This document shows, piece after piece, positions 26,246 to 34,415 of a DNA stretch of 64,000 nt. This DNA comes from Pedobacter miscanthi. GTDB taxonomy: Bacteria > Bacteroidota > Bacteroidia > Sphingobacteriales > Sphingobacteriaceae. The stretch spans positions 1-64,000 of the forward strand of contig NZ_QNQU01000016.1 of NCBI RefSeq assembly GCF_003315595.1. The letters are read 5' to 3'. Below the pieces are notes generated by a model that was not told the DNA's origin, did not search any database, and saw only the letters and a program-made list of their open reading frames with translations. Position numbers and translations under genes: made by a program. Within the stretch, counting starts at the first letter, position 1, and the number at the start of each line of letters is the position of its first letter.

Positions 26246-27256
26246 TTATTTAACCATTCCGGCAAGTGCCTCAATAAATACCGGACTATCGTTCAGGCTT
26301 TCTACCAGTTGAACGTGTTCGCCGCCTAATGCTTTAAATTCTTCGTGGTACTCTACTGTAATTTCGTAAAGGGTTTCCAAACAATCGGCCACAAAAGCCG
26401 GACTAAATACCAGTAAACGTTTTTTACCTTCGCCGGCCAGTTTTTTTAACACATCGGTAGTGTAAGGCTGTACCCAGGGCTCTTTACCTAAACGCGACTG
26501 GAAACAAACCGTATACTGATCTTTAGATAAATTTAATTCTTTCGCAATTAACCTGGCTGTATCATGCCCCTGGGCTGAATAACAGAATTTATTGGTATCG
26601 TTTAAAGTCTGGCAGCAATCGGCGCTTTTTAAACAATAACTTCCGGTATGATCGCATTTTAACAACTGGCGCTCTGGCAAGCCGTGGAAGCTAAACAATA
26701 CATGATCATAGCTTTCTACATTATGCTTTCTGGCATTTTCAGCAAAAACTTTAATCATCAGTTCGTTATCATGAAATGAATTCACAAACGATATCGGCGG
26801 AACAGTTGGCCATTTACTCACCAGCTCCATTACCAGTTGCATTACCGAACCGGTACTTGCCGAAGCGTATTGCGGGAACATCGGGATGACCTGGATGCTT
26901 CCTACCAAACCTGCCTTTAAATTGGCAAGGGCCGATGCAATTGATGGACTTTGGTAACGCATCGCCAGTTCGACATGGTAATCGTCGCCCAATCTTTCTT
27001 GCAGCATTTGAGTCTGCAATTTGCTGTAATACAAGAGTGGAGAACCGTTTTCGTTCCAGATTTCTTTGTATAATTTGGCAGTTTTAGGGCTACGGAAAGG
27101 TACAATGATTCCTTTTACCAATAATGTTCTGTTCAACTTTGGAATATCGATTACCCTCTCGTCCATTAAAAACTGATCCAAGTATTTTTTAACGTCGGCA
27201 GTTGCCGGACTATCAGGTGTTCCTAAGTTTACCAGTAAAATTCCCTTTTTGCTCAT
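26246..27256 (-). CDS. hemH: Ferrochelatase
   Basis: 336 aa. GILLVNLGTPDSP starts the protein. The catalytic histidine is in FSFHGLPERQL and the second active-site acid in SPAFVADCLETLYEI. CDHTGSYC and SADCC resemble a cysteine-rich insertion seen in some ferrochelatases; this is a possible Fe-S ligand set that was not verified. It inserts Fe(II) into protoporphyrin IX. Confidence 0.95.
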   Translation of the reverse strand: MSKKGILLVNLGTPDSPATADVKKYLDQFLMDERVIDIPKLNRTLLVKGIIVPFRSPKTAKLYKEIWNENGSPLLYYSKLQTQMLQERLGDDYHVELAMRYQSPSIASALANLKAGLVGSIQVIPMFPQYASASTGSVMQLVMELVSKWPTVPPISFVNSFHDNELMIKVFAENARKHNVESYDHVLFSFHGLPERQLLKCDHTGSYCLKSADCCQTLNDTNKFCYSAQGHDTARLIAKELNLSKDQYTVCFQSRLGKEPWVQPYTTDVLKKLAGEGKKRLLVFSPAFVADCLETLYEITVEYHEEFKALGGEHVQLVESLNDSPVFIEALAGMVK

Positions 27257-27364
27257 TTATACAATATATGTTTTGTGGCGCAAATATCGCCTTTTTATTG
27301 TTTTTTACCTATGGTAAAAATGTGATAGGGGACATTTTTTGGTCAAAAAATTCGGCGTTACTCC

Positions 27365-27409
27365 CTTCCGAAGTCTAAAATGGACTGAGCGAGGGGAAGA
27401 CTTCGGAAG
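27365..27409. repeat. CTTCCGAAGTCT inverted repeat
   Basis: Perfect 12-bp arms lie at 27365-27376 and 27398-27409. Same core as 146-190. It lies between hemH and crtW. Confidence 0.65.
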
Positions 27410-27429
27410 TCTAAAGAAAAACTGATTCA

Positions 27430-27453
27430 GTGTCAGATGGTAACATCTGACAC
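27430..27453 (-). terminator. GTGTCAGATG hairpin downstream of crtW
   Basis: GTGTCAGATG (27430-27439) pairs perfectly with CATCTGACAC (27444-27453) around a 4-nt loop. Read on the minus strand it comes 9 nt after the crtW stop and is soon followed by a TTTTTCTTT tract, so it probably ends the crtW transcript. Confidence 0.65.
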
Positions 27454-27461
27454 CACCGCAA

Positions 27462-28136
27462 CTATTCCTTTACTTTATATAGCTGCCACCAGGGCATACC
27501 CGGTTTTTGATGGTGTTCTAAATGATACCCAAAAAAGTAGCAAGTAATAAAAGCGATAAAATGGTTTTTCTGTAAGGTGGTAGAATGGTATTCGTTATCG
27601 TGTTCGCCCTTATGCGGTAAATAGGTACCGAAATAGAATAACTGAAAAGTACTTAGTAGCGAAGGCAAAACCCAAAACAATAGTAAATTCTTCTCATCCA
27701 CCCATATTTTGAGCAGATTATAAGCTATTGCCATAATGACGAGCTGGATGATGGTAACATAATTTAGCATGAAACTAAAATACCATTTCCAAAAACCGTG
27801 CGGGGCAAAATCAGGATCTTTTTCGGTATGCACATGGTGATGGTGCTGGTGGTGTTTAGCATATAAGCGGTTATAGAAAAAACCTGCATAGAGAAAAACA
27901 ACAAGGTAACCTATAAAATTATTGGCTTTTTTGTTTGGAGAGATGGTACCGTGCATGGCATCGTGCGCCGTGATAAACAAACCGGTATAGAGATGCATCT
28001 GTACAAAAACCATCAGATAAACCAGGGGATTACTCCAATTGAAATGCCAGTTTAAAAGGAAAAAGAGCGAAGCAAACCAACAGGCAATTACAGCTAAGGC
28101 AACCAGGATTCCAGTATGTGGGTTTATCTTTTTCAA
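27462..28136 (-). CDS. crtW: Beta-carotene ketolase, CrtW type
   Basis: 224-aa integral membrane di-iron oxygenase of the fatty-acid-desaturase superfamily. The CrtW histidine boxes are visible: ITAHDAMHG (~58), AKHHQHHHHVH (~93-102) and FFGYHLEHHQKPGMPWWQL near the C-terminus. FGTYLPHKGEHDN is typical of CrtW. It adds keto groups at C4 of beta-rings. It lies downstream of ispH on the same strand, and other carotenoid tailoring genes are nearby. Confidence 0.9.
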   Translation of the reverse strand: MKKINPHTGILVALAVIACWFASLFFLLNWHFNWSNPLVYLMVFVQMHLYTGLFITAHDAMHGTISPNKKANNFIGYLVVFLYAGFFYNRLYAKHHQHHHHVHTEKDPDFAPHGFWKWYFSFMLNYVTIIQLVIMAIAYNLLKIWVDEKNLLLFWVLPSLLSTFQLFYFGTYLPHKGEHDNEYHSTTLQKNHFIAFITCYFFGYHLEHHQKPGMPWWQLYKVKE

Positions 28137-28271
28137 TTATGGTTTTATTTAGAAGATGAATTTTTAAGTATCCTCACTCGCAGTCGTCATGCTGAACTTG
28201 TTTTATTAGCTGCTTTTATATTTTTAAAGGCCTAATAGCTACTACGTGGTCAGCATCTCTTTCGTAATTGA

Positions 28272-28297
28272 GACCCTGAAATAAATTCAGGGTGACG
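28272..28297. repeat. CGTCACCCTGAA hairpin repeat, copy 2 (reverse)
   Basis: Exact 26/26 reverse-complement match to 8449-8474. It lies 15 nt downstream of the ispH stop, the same distance as copy 1 from the NUDIX stop. The neighbouring GTCATGCTGAACTTG words (28187-28201) belong to the same dispersed-repeat style. Confidence 0.75.
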
Positions 28298-28311
28298 GCC
28301 AAGAGAGAAAT

Positions 28312-29163
28312 CTAATACTGCTCCAGCGCAGCTTTTACCTTCTCCATTAACCACATTGGTGTAGAAGTGGCTCCACAGATACCTACTTTATCGTTTTCGT
28401 TAAACCAAACCTGTTCTAATTCTTCAACGTTAGAAATGAAGTAAGAATTATCGTTATGCTTTTTACAAACATCATAAAGCACTTTTCCGTTAGATGATTT
28501 TTTGCCCGAAACAAACACAATTTTATCGTAATGGCTTACAAATTCTTCGAGTTCTTCGTAACGGTTAGATACCTGCCGGCAAATGGTGTCGTTAGCTTTT
28601 ACTTCATAACCTCGGCTTAACAGTTCATCCTTAATGTGGTAAAATTTATCGGTGCTTTTAGTGGTTTGACTATATAGGGTAAACTTTGCAGGAAGTTCTA
28701 CATTATCGAGTTCGGCTAAATCCTGGAATACAATGGCTTTACCATCGGTTTGTCCTTGCAGGCCAATCACTTCAGCATGACCATGTTTACCAAAAATCAA
28801 CACCTGCTCATCATCATCATGCGAGTTTTTAATCCTGTTCTGCAGTTTCAACACCACAGGGCAAGAGGCATCAATCAGGGTAAGGTTATTTTCTAAAGCC
28901 AGCTGATAGGTTGAAGGAGCTTCGCCATGAGCCCTGATCAAAACCTTTTCGTCGCGTAAATTTTTTAAAACTTCGTGATCAATGATTTTTAATCCACGTT
29001 TGGTTAAACGTTCTACTTCTTCATCGTTATGCACAATATCGCCCAGACAGTATAGATAACCTTCGTTATCCAAAATATCTTCTGCCATTTCTATGGCATA
29101 TACTACGCCAAAGCAAAAGCCTGATGATTTATCGATGTTAACCTGTAAGTTTAAATTGCTCAT
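28312..29163 (-). CDS. ispH: 4-hydroxy-3-methylbut-2-enyl diphosphate reductase (IspH/LytB)
   Basis: 283 aa. The three Fe-S cysteines are Cys17 (SGFCFGVVYAIE), Cys in DASCPVVLKL and Cys in NDTICRQVSNR. IRAHGEAPS and GKHGHAEVIGLQGQT also match. It is the last step of the MEP pathway, giving IPP and DMAPP. Its position next to crtW and the CruF set fits supply of isoprenoid units for carotenoids. Confidence 0.96.
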   Translation of the reverse strand: MSNLNLQVNIDKSSGFCFGVVYAIEMAEDILDNEGYLYCLGDIVHNDEEVERLTKRGLKIIDHEVLKNLRDEKVLIRAHGEAPSTYQLALENNLTLIDASCPVVLKLQNRIKNSHDDDEQVLIFGKHGHAEVIGLQGQTDGKAIVFQDLAELDNVELPAKFTLYSQTTKSTDKFYHIKDELLSRGYEVKANDTICRQVSNRYEELEEFVSHYDKIVFVSGKKSSNGKVLYDVCKKHNDNSYFISNVEELEQVWFNENDKVGICGATSTPMWLMEKVKAALEQY

Positions 29164-29179
29164 TTGTTTTTAGGATTAG

Positions 29180-29461
29180 TTATTTATCGCCATAATGTCC
29201 CTTTGCAGAAATTACAAATACTGTAATAATCTCTTCATCGATCCTATAGACTAACCTATCTTTTTTATTTATCTGTCTAGACCAATAGCCTGAAAATCCG
29301 AATTTTAATTTTTCAGGCTTACCAATACCTGATGCTGGATGGATACTTAATTCTATAAAAATTTGTTGGAGTTTCTTTATTGAAGACTGATCTCCAGATT
29401 TAAGGATGGCAGCCAATTGTTTTTTAGCCTGATCAGTAATAGCTACAAAATACTTTCCCAT
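29180..29461 (-). CDS. YoeB/Txe-like RelE-superfamily toxin
   Basis: 93 aa. GIGKPEKLKFGFSGYWSRQINKKDRLVYRID is the YoeB/Txe hallmark; the C-terminus AKGHYGDK retains the His-Tyr pair seen in YoeB. Such toxins cleave mRNA at the ribosome. It starts 19 bp inside the antitoxin gene, giving an antitoxin-first order. It appears complete. Confidence 0.9.
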   Translation of the reverse strand: MGKYFVAITDQAKKQLAAILKSGDQSSIKKLQQIFIELSIHPASGIGKPEKLKFGFSGYWSRQINKKDRLVYRIDEEIITVFVISAKGHYGDK

Positions 29462-29649
29462 ATATTCTGAACATCCGTAATCCTGGTTAGGCGTCCATTT
29501 TTTATATCCTCTTCCCCTTTAGCTATTTCATCTATAAATGCCGGACTGTAGCTTTTTTCTTTTTTAAAAGTCACATTCAACGCTTTTAACACAGCCTCAA
29601 CTGCCAAAAGTTGTTTTTTAGTTTTAGGCTGTACGATTAGTGTTTCCAT
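29443..29649 (-). CDS. Antitoxin partner of the YoeB-like toxin
   Basis: 68 aa. METLIVQPKTKKQLLAVEAVLKALNVTFKKEKSY resembles the short Bacteroidota antitoxins (DUF2683-like) paired with RelE/YoeB toxins. The acidic C-terminal part (PAFIDEIAKGEEDIKNGR) would bind the toxin. It is upstream of, and overlaps, the toxin by 19 bp. Confidence 0.8.
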   Translation of the reverse strand: METLIVQPKTKKQLLAVEAVLKALNVTFKKEKSYSPAFIDEIAKGEEDIKNGRLTRITDVQNIWESIL

Positions 29650-29681
29650 GTTATAAAGTTAATTAAAATAACATCACAAAA

Positions 29682-30356
29682 TTAAGCAAAAATATTTGTT
29701 CCGGTTGTCATGTATAAGACAACAAAAAAGATTAACTGCGAAACGAACATCACTGTACCGATATACTTCTGCTGTTTTAAACCCAGGGCGTAATAAAATT
29801 TCAACAAAATTACTGAAACAATAAACCAGGCTATATAATTTTGAACGGGGATTTCGTGCCAGTCCCAATGCCAGTAATCGAATTTCATGGCCACTGGTTC
29901 CAAAAAGAAATCGAGTCCCACCAGTATAAATGCTCCAATAACCGATGCTAAAATACTATTCCTGATTTTCAAACTTTTCATCATCTGCCCAATGCTGAAA
30001 ATCAGGATTACCCAATTTACACCCATCAGCAAAGGAACCGCAGCAATTTTGTAGCCCAGGGTATCGCCATAATAGTAGCTGCCGAATATTTTTCCGGTAT
30101 TTACGCCCAGTACTTCTACCAGAAAGCCACAAAGAAAAACGCCTGAAACAAATAACAATAAGCGCTTAACATCTGCACTATAGGCAAAAACAATTACAGC
30201 AAACATCAACAGTAAATGGAACGGAACCAGCTTGATAAAATAAGGTTGTGCAGCGGGGATCAAAAAGCCAAGCAGACCAACCAAATGAAAAACGATGATT
30301 ATTGCGACCGCAATCTTTTTAACCTTTAAATCGTTCTGATCGTTCTGCCCTTCCAT
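29682..30356 (-). CDS. cruF: Carotenoid 1',2'-hydratase-like membrane protein (CruF, DUF422)
   Basis: 224 aa with about seven transmembrane helices. DUF422 signatures are present: GFLVEVLGVNTGKIFGSYYYGDTLG, VPLLMGVNW, and LDFFLEPVAMKFDYWHWDWHEIPVQNYIAWF. CruF hydrates the psi-end of carotenoids as in myxol or saproxanthin synthesis. It overlaps the glycosyltransferase gene by 31 bp, indicating coupling. Confidence 0.88.
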   Translation of the reverse strand: MEGQNDQNDLKVKKIAVAIIIVFHLVGLLGFLIPAAQPYFIKLVPFHLLLMFAVIVFAYSADVKRLLLFVSGVFLCGFLVEVLGVNTGKIFGSYYYGDTLGYKIAAVPLLMGVNWVILIFSIGQMMKSLKIRNSILASVIGAFILVGLDFFLEPVAMKFDYWHWDWHEIPVQNYIAWFIVSVILLKFYYALGLKQQKYIGTVMFVSQLIFFVVLYMTTGTNIFA

Positions 30357-31423
30357 GTGCCTGTTTTAAAAATATGCTTCTTTATAGATATAAATGAAAT
30401 GATCAAGAAGAACAGCATCTGAAACGGATGCAAGACCAGATTTACCAAAACGTTTTGTCCTGATAAATAAGAAATCATAATTCTGCTTAATACTATTAAA
30501 GTTAATGGTAATACAAGTAAAGCAACATTAAAGTTTAATATTAAAATTACCGGGCCTATAGTTACCAAAAGCTGGTAAAGTAATAATATTATGATGTTAT
30601 TACCAAAACCTGCGAGTAAATTTTTACCAAACCCGTTTAGGCTTTCGCCCAGGTTTTTATACATCCTGCAATAGATCAAGCCATTGGCTAAAAGCGCTTC
30701 AGTATTAAATTTTTCCTGTTTTACCAGTTTCATAATTTCTACATCCTCTACCACCTGGTTTTTAACACGCTCGTGCCATTGATTGTCTTTATAATTTTTG
30801 GCATCAAAAAACATGCACTGTCCGCTTGCTGCCGCAAAAGCCGGATTTTTTGAAAGTTTAACCAAACGCAAAGGCAATAAATTTAGCAGGATGAAATGCA
30901 TCAAAGGCACAGTTAACCGTTCTCCTATCGATTTCATGGTTTGATTGGTAAAAACACTCAAAAGTGCAAGATTTCCAATTTCCATCCTCGCAATTAAACT
31001 ATTAATCAATCCTCTTTTAACTGATTCGTCGGCATCAACAAACAACAGGTATTTCCCGGTAGCCAATTCGCTAAGCTGATGGCAGGCATAGTTTTTACCC
31101 AACCAGTTTGGGGGAAGTTCTTTTCCCTTTACGACCTTAAAATGTGGATTAGAAATGCAAAAACTTTCAACTATCGAAAAAGTTTCATCAGTGCTGTTAT
31201 CGTCTAAAACAATCACTTCATAATTGGCATAATCCTGTTCTTTTATCGAGATGAGCAATTCTAAAATATTATCTGCTTCATTTCTGGCAGGAATAAGAAT
31301 GGAAACTTTATCCTGATAGTGTTTAATTACACGCGGCAACTTCGGATTGGAAAGAAAATTAAAAACGGTAACCGAAAACCTGATGACGAGAAAAATTAAA
31401 ACTGCGTAAATAAAAATGGTCAT
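30326..31423 (-). CDS. Family 2 glycosyltransferase, CruG-like
   Basis: 365 aa. An N-terminal helix, then the GT-A core: VSILIPARNEADNILELLISIKEQDYANYEVIVLDDNSTDET, a DxD-type LLFVDADES and QVVEDVEIMK. Two or three C-terminal transmembrane helices follow. CruG transfers sugar to the 2'-hydroxyl of myxol-type carotenoids; assignment rests on fold and adjacency to cruF. It overlaps the upstream acyltransferase gene by 4 bp and cruF by 31 bp. Confidence 0.82.
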   Translation of the reverse strand: MTIFIYAVLIFLVIRFSVTVFNFLSNPKLPRVIKHYQDKVSILIPARNEADNILELLISIKEQDYANYEVIVLDDNSTDETFSIVESFCISNPHFKVVKGKELPPNWLGKNYACHQLSELATGKYLLFVDADESVKRGLINSLIARMEIGNLALLSVFTNQTMKSIGERLTVPLMHFILLNLLPLRLVKLSKNPAFAAASGQCMFFDAKNYKDNQWHERVKNQVVEDVEIMKLVKQEKFNTEALLANGLIYCRMYKNLGESLNGFGKNLLAGFGNNIIILLLYQLLVTIGPVILILNFNVALLVLPLTLIVLSRIMISYLSGQNVLVNLVLHPFQMLFFLIISFISIKKHIFKTGTWKGRTIRTI

Positions 31424-32058
31424 TCGATAATCTGATTTTGTTTAACAAGCGATTGATCGTAATGTTTATTATAGGCACTTTTCAGTAATTGTAAGCTAAC
31501 ATATTCTTCATTCTCCCAATGCTGCAGATAGGCGTAGGCCGATGGTTTTCTCTTTGCAAAATAATCGATAAAGGTGGCGGCAAAAATAATGTCAATTTTT
31601 TTCTGGCTTGCGTTGATCATCTGCATTACTCCTTTCTCAAAACTGATACCCTTTAAATGGTTGGAATATAATTTGCCCTGTGGAAATACGAGTACAAGAT
31701 TTGCAGGATCATCCAGCAGTTTACCGGCATAATTTAAAGTATCCAATACATCTCTGCCTTTATTTTCGGCAGCAAAAGCACCGAGATATTTCAGAAAACC
31801 CACTTTATTATAGTTCTCGGCATTTACCAATACATGAAATTGTTTTTTAAATACTTTTTTGTTGATGTAAAAGAGGAAAAAACCATCCCACCAGCTAAAA
31901 TGATTGGCCAAAACCAATACAGAAGCATCAGGTTTAACCTCTATCTGATCATAATTAAATGCTGCAAAATCTTTTTTGATGATCAACTGAATGTACCAGG
32001 AAAAAAATTTAAAGATCAGATTATTTTTTCGGGGATGGTACATGTTGGGAAATTGCAA
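31420..32058 (-). CDS. PlsC-like acyltransferase in the carotenoid cassette
   Basis: 212 aa. The HX4D motif NHFSWWD and a FPQGKLYS glycerophosphate-site-like motif define the PlsC superfamily. It is first in an overlapping three-gene unit with the CruG-like transferase and cruF. By analogy with carotenoid glycosyl esters (staphyloxanthin-type), it may acylate the sugar; an ordinary phospholipid role is the alternative. Confidence 0.8.
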   Translation of the reverse strand: MQFPNMYHPRKNNLIFKFFSWYIQLIIKKDFAAFNYDQIEVKPDASVLVLANHFSWWDGFFLFYINKKVFKKQFHVLVNAENYNKVGFLKYLGAFAAENKGRDVLDTLNYAGKLLDDPANLVLVFPQGKLYSNHLKGISFEKGVMQMINASQKKIDIIFAATFIDYFAKRKPSAYAYLQHWENEEYVSLQLLKSAYNKHYDQSLVKQNQIIE

Positions 32059-32138
32059 AAAATTGGGCTTAATTGCAAATTTTGGTACAGTTGCAAATCC
32101 AAAAAAGCTATCATTAGATAGTTTTCATTAAAACGGGT

Positions 32139-32223
32139 CGTCATCTCGACTGAAACGAAGTGGAATGGAGAGATCTATCAAGACAGATTTCTCGGCTACG
32201 TTGCACTCCGCTCGAAATGACGG
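32139..32223. repeat. CGTCATCTCGACTGAA element, copy A (85 bp)
   Basis: Element with inverted ends CGTCATCTCGA / TCGAAATGACG. The ends and inner block AGAGATCTATC are shared with 47989-48100 and, reversed, with 63733-63841; the middles differ in length. A non-coding dispersed element. Downstream, CCATCTTACAT occurs twice (32292-32302, 32306-32316) next to the PRTase stop. No gene is seen in 32059-32322. Confidence 0.8.
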
Positions 32224-32322
32224 TAACTCGAGGGAAACTGTTTAATTATGAAGATTTCGATTATAGAAAAAAATTTCCCATCCCACCTCTTCCATCTTAC
32301 ATCATCCATCTTACATGCTCTT

Positions 32323-32829
32323 TTAGCTCAAATAAACCCTGTCTTCTTCGCCTTCTACATCCATTACCACATCAACATGTTCTTTTAGGATCGTGGCCAG
32401 TTCTAGACCTACAAAATCGGTGGCAATCGGGAAAATTTTATGACTACGGTCTACCAGAACAACGGTACGGATTTTTTTATGCGGAGTATTTAAGAAAACA
32501 CCCAATCCATAAGCAAGCGTTTTGCCGCTATTCAGCACATCATCAACGATAATAATGACCTTGTTTTTCCAATGGCTTTCGTCTAGATCAGTTGAAGCAA
32601 CCAATTTGCTGCTTTCTTTTTGCAGATCGATTCGCAGTAAGGTTAATTTAAAGCCAGAGATTTTTTTTAGTACTCTCTCCAACCTTAAAGCTAACTTATA
32701 GCCACGATCCCAGATACCGGCCAGCACAATTTCTTTTTCGTTCAGGTTGTCTTCCAAAATCTGATAAGCGATGCGGTCTATTTTCTGCTGAATCTGTTTC
32801 TTGTTAAGAATAAGTAATTGCGATGCCAT
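32323..32829 (-). CDS. Phosphoribosyltransferase, PyrR-like
   Basis: About 168 aa from ATG 32829 (MASQLLILNKKQIQQKIDRIAYQI); the open frame extends to 32967 with an unlikely N-terminus. The PRPP-binding loop VIIIVDDVLNSGKTL is characteristic, and the length fits PyrR-type type-I PRTases. It could be a pyrimidine regulator/uracil PRTase or a broader PRTase; no pyr operon is adjacent. Confidence 0.85.
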   Translation of the reverse strand: MASQLLILNKKQIQQKIDRIAYQILEDNLNEKEIVLAGIWDRGYKLALRLERVLKKISGFKLTLLRIDLQKESSKLVASTDLDESHWKNKVIIIVDDVLNSGKTLAYGLGVFLNTPHKKIRTVVLVDRSHKIFPIATDFVGLELATILKEHVDVVMDVEGEEDRVYLS

Positions 32830-33020
32830 TGTATAAAAAGGATTGAATACAAAAAGAACGATTTTAAGGATGAAATTCAAACTATTTGAAAAATAATTTC
32901 GATTGTTTGCAACGTTTCGTGTAGAGATGCGTCTAATGAATAACCAAAGCACAGAATCATGAAACATCTTTCTTTGTACATCCCTGAAGATACTTCAACA
33001 TCATTTAACAAAATACAATT

Positions 33021-33725
33021 ATGAAAATCTTTATTAAATCATCCGTTTTTTTATTTATAGTGGTTACCAGCTACATGAGCAAGGCGCAGGAAACCAAAAA
33101 CTACAGTGTAAAAAACTTTAACAGCATAGGTGTAAGCAGTGGAATAGATTTATACTTAACTCAGGGCAATAGCGAGGCAGTAAGTATAAAATCTGATGCT
33201 GAAACCTTAAAAGATATCGTTGTTGAACAGAATGGTGAAAACATCAACATTAAATTCAAAGATGGCTTTAAATGGAGCGGCGTTTTTAAAAACCGTGTAA
33301 TTAAAGCTTATGTAAATTTTAAAACCTTAAATACACTTGCAGCATCGGGTGGATCGGATGTTTTTACACAGAACCAGATTAAAACCGATAAGCTTGCCAT
33401 CCGTTCTTCGGGCGGGTCTGATTTAAAATTAACGGTAATCTGTAATGATTTATCTGTGCAGTCGAGCGGTGGCAGCGACCTGGATCTGAAAGGCAAAGCC
33501 CAAAATATGACGATCCAGTCAAGCGGTGGTAGCGATGTTGATGCCTACGAACTGATTACCGAGTATGCAAAAGTTCAGGCGTCTGGTGGTTCTGATGTAA
33601 ATGTATATGTAAATAAAGGTCTGGAGGCTGCAGCAAGTGGTGGCGGTGATGTAAGTTATAAAGGAAATGCATCACTTAAAAAAACATCTAATTCGAAAAG
33701 TGGTGATGTGCACCACGTAAATTAA
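33021..33725 (+). CDS. Head-GIN domain secreted protein (DUF2807), adhesin-like
   Basis: 234 aa with a signal peptide ending SKAQ. The rest is a beta-helix-like repeat: SSGGSD/ASGGSD units recur about every 16-20 residues (residues ~110-210: ASGGSDVFT, SSGGSDLKL, SSGGSDLDL, SSGGSDVDA, ASGGSDVNV, ASGGGDVS). Head-GIN proteins are surface or periplasmic and of unclear function. A strong terminator follows. Confidence 0.88.
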   Translation: MKIFIKSSVFLFIVVTSYMSKAQETKNYSVKNFNSIGVSSGIDLYLTQGNSEAVSIKSDAETLKDIVVEQNGENINIKFKDGFKWSGVFKNRVIKAYVNFKTLNTLAASGGSDVFTQNQIKTDKLAIRSSGGSDLKLTVICNDLSVQSSGGSDLDLKGKAQNMTIQSSGGSDVDAYELITEYAKVQASGGSDVNVYVNKGLEAAASGGGDVSYKGNASLKKTSNSKSGDVHHVN

Positions 33726-33751
33726 GAACTTTAGTTTAGTTAATAATAACT

Positions 33752-33786
33752 CGCCGTTTTGTGGATGCAAAACGGCGTTTTTTTTT
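33752..33786 (+). terminator. Strong terminator after the head-GIN gene
   Basis: CGCCGTTTTG (33752-33761) pairs exactly with CAAAACGGCG (33768-33777), followed by a long T tract. Confidence 0.9.
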
Positions 33787-33828
33787 TATAAAAGGATTGC
33801 ACAGATAGTAATTCTTTATACGCATAAA

Positions 33829-33875
33829 CTTCCGACTTTAGACTAAGGCCTGTGGACTTAAGGACTAAAGTCTAC
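33829..33875. repeat. GACTTTAG...CTAAAGTC repeat carrying a stop codon
   Basis: Inverted words GACTTTAG and CTAAAGTC flank quasi-repeats of GGACTTAAGGACTAAAG. The TAG stop of the reverse-strand hypothetical gene (33872-33874) lies in the distal AGTCTA word. The same vocabulary (GACTGTGGACTAAA) is a perfect tandem duplicate at 42288-42315. Confidence 0.55.
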
Positions 33876-34285
33876 CCTCTACCTTTTTTGTACGGATAAT
33901 ATATAAAGTTGGCGCCTTCTGGAACAATTACAAATACACACATAAAATCTTCTGGCTTTTTGTAAACCTTTAAAAACGATTCTTTTTTCTCCTTGTTGAT
34001 GATTCCTTTTTCTATAAATTCTTCTAAAGTGGAAGCCTGGATGGTCCATTCGGTATTGAGTTCTTCTTTATTCAGGATCATTTCGCCAATATTTACCTCA
34101 TGCTGGTGCGCAATAAAAATCGGGTAGGCCGAAATGCCCTCAACCATAATTTCTATGGCCACCTCTTTAACTGCATCAGCGTAAAACGCTAAGTCTTTCT
34201 CCAAACTCACCAGCGGACTTTCCTGTTTTTTCTGCGGTTCTCCGCTATCTTCCGGTGTTGCGTGTAATAATTCTTCTCTATCCAT
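33872..34285 (-). CDS. Conserved hypothetical protein
   Basis: 137 aa, soluble, acidic at the N-terminus (HATPEDSGEPQKKQESP). The core LAFYADAVKEVAIEIMVEGISAYPIFIAHQHEVNIGEMIL and a C-terminal MCVFVIVPEGANFIYYPYKK suggest a compact alpha/beta domain. No family with known function was recognised. Its stop is in a dispersed repeat, and a (GAATGA)-rich spacer lies upstream. Confidence 0.75.
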   Translation of the reverse strand: MDREELLHATPEDSGEPQKKQESPLVSLEKDLAFYADAVKEVAIEIMVEGISAYPIFIAHQHEVNIGEMILNKEELNTEWTIQASTLEEFIEKGIINKEKKESFLKVYKKPEDFMCVFVIVPEGANFIYYPYKKGRG

Positions 34286-34292
34286 ACCTTAA

Positions 34293-34412
34293 ATAATAAT
34301 TGAATTTTTGAATGAGAATGATTGAATGTTTACAAGCGGTTAGCCCATTCTCTAATTCAATCATTCCCTCATTCAGCCATTCTCTAATTCTATCATTCAG
34401 TCATTTAATCAT
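34293..34412. repeat. GAATGA / TCATTC quasi-periodic repeat
   Basis: Words TTGAATGAGAATGATTGAATG run forward to about 34330; then the opposite orientation (CCATTCTCTAATTCAATCATT, CATTCAGCCATTCTCTAATTC) runs to 34412. The ATTCTCTAATTC word occurs twice exactly. The whole spacer between two reverse-strand genes consists of this. Confidence 0.6.
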
Positions 34413-34415
34413 TTC

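Noticed and set aside
32160..32552. 130-codon forward frame
   Set aside because: It starts inside the CGTCATCTCGA element and runs antisense through the phosphoribosyltransferase gene.
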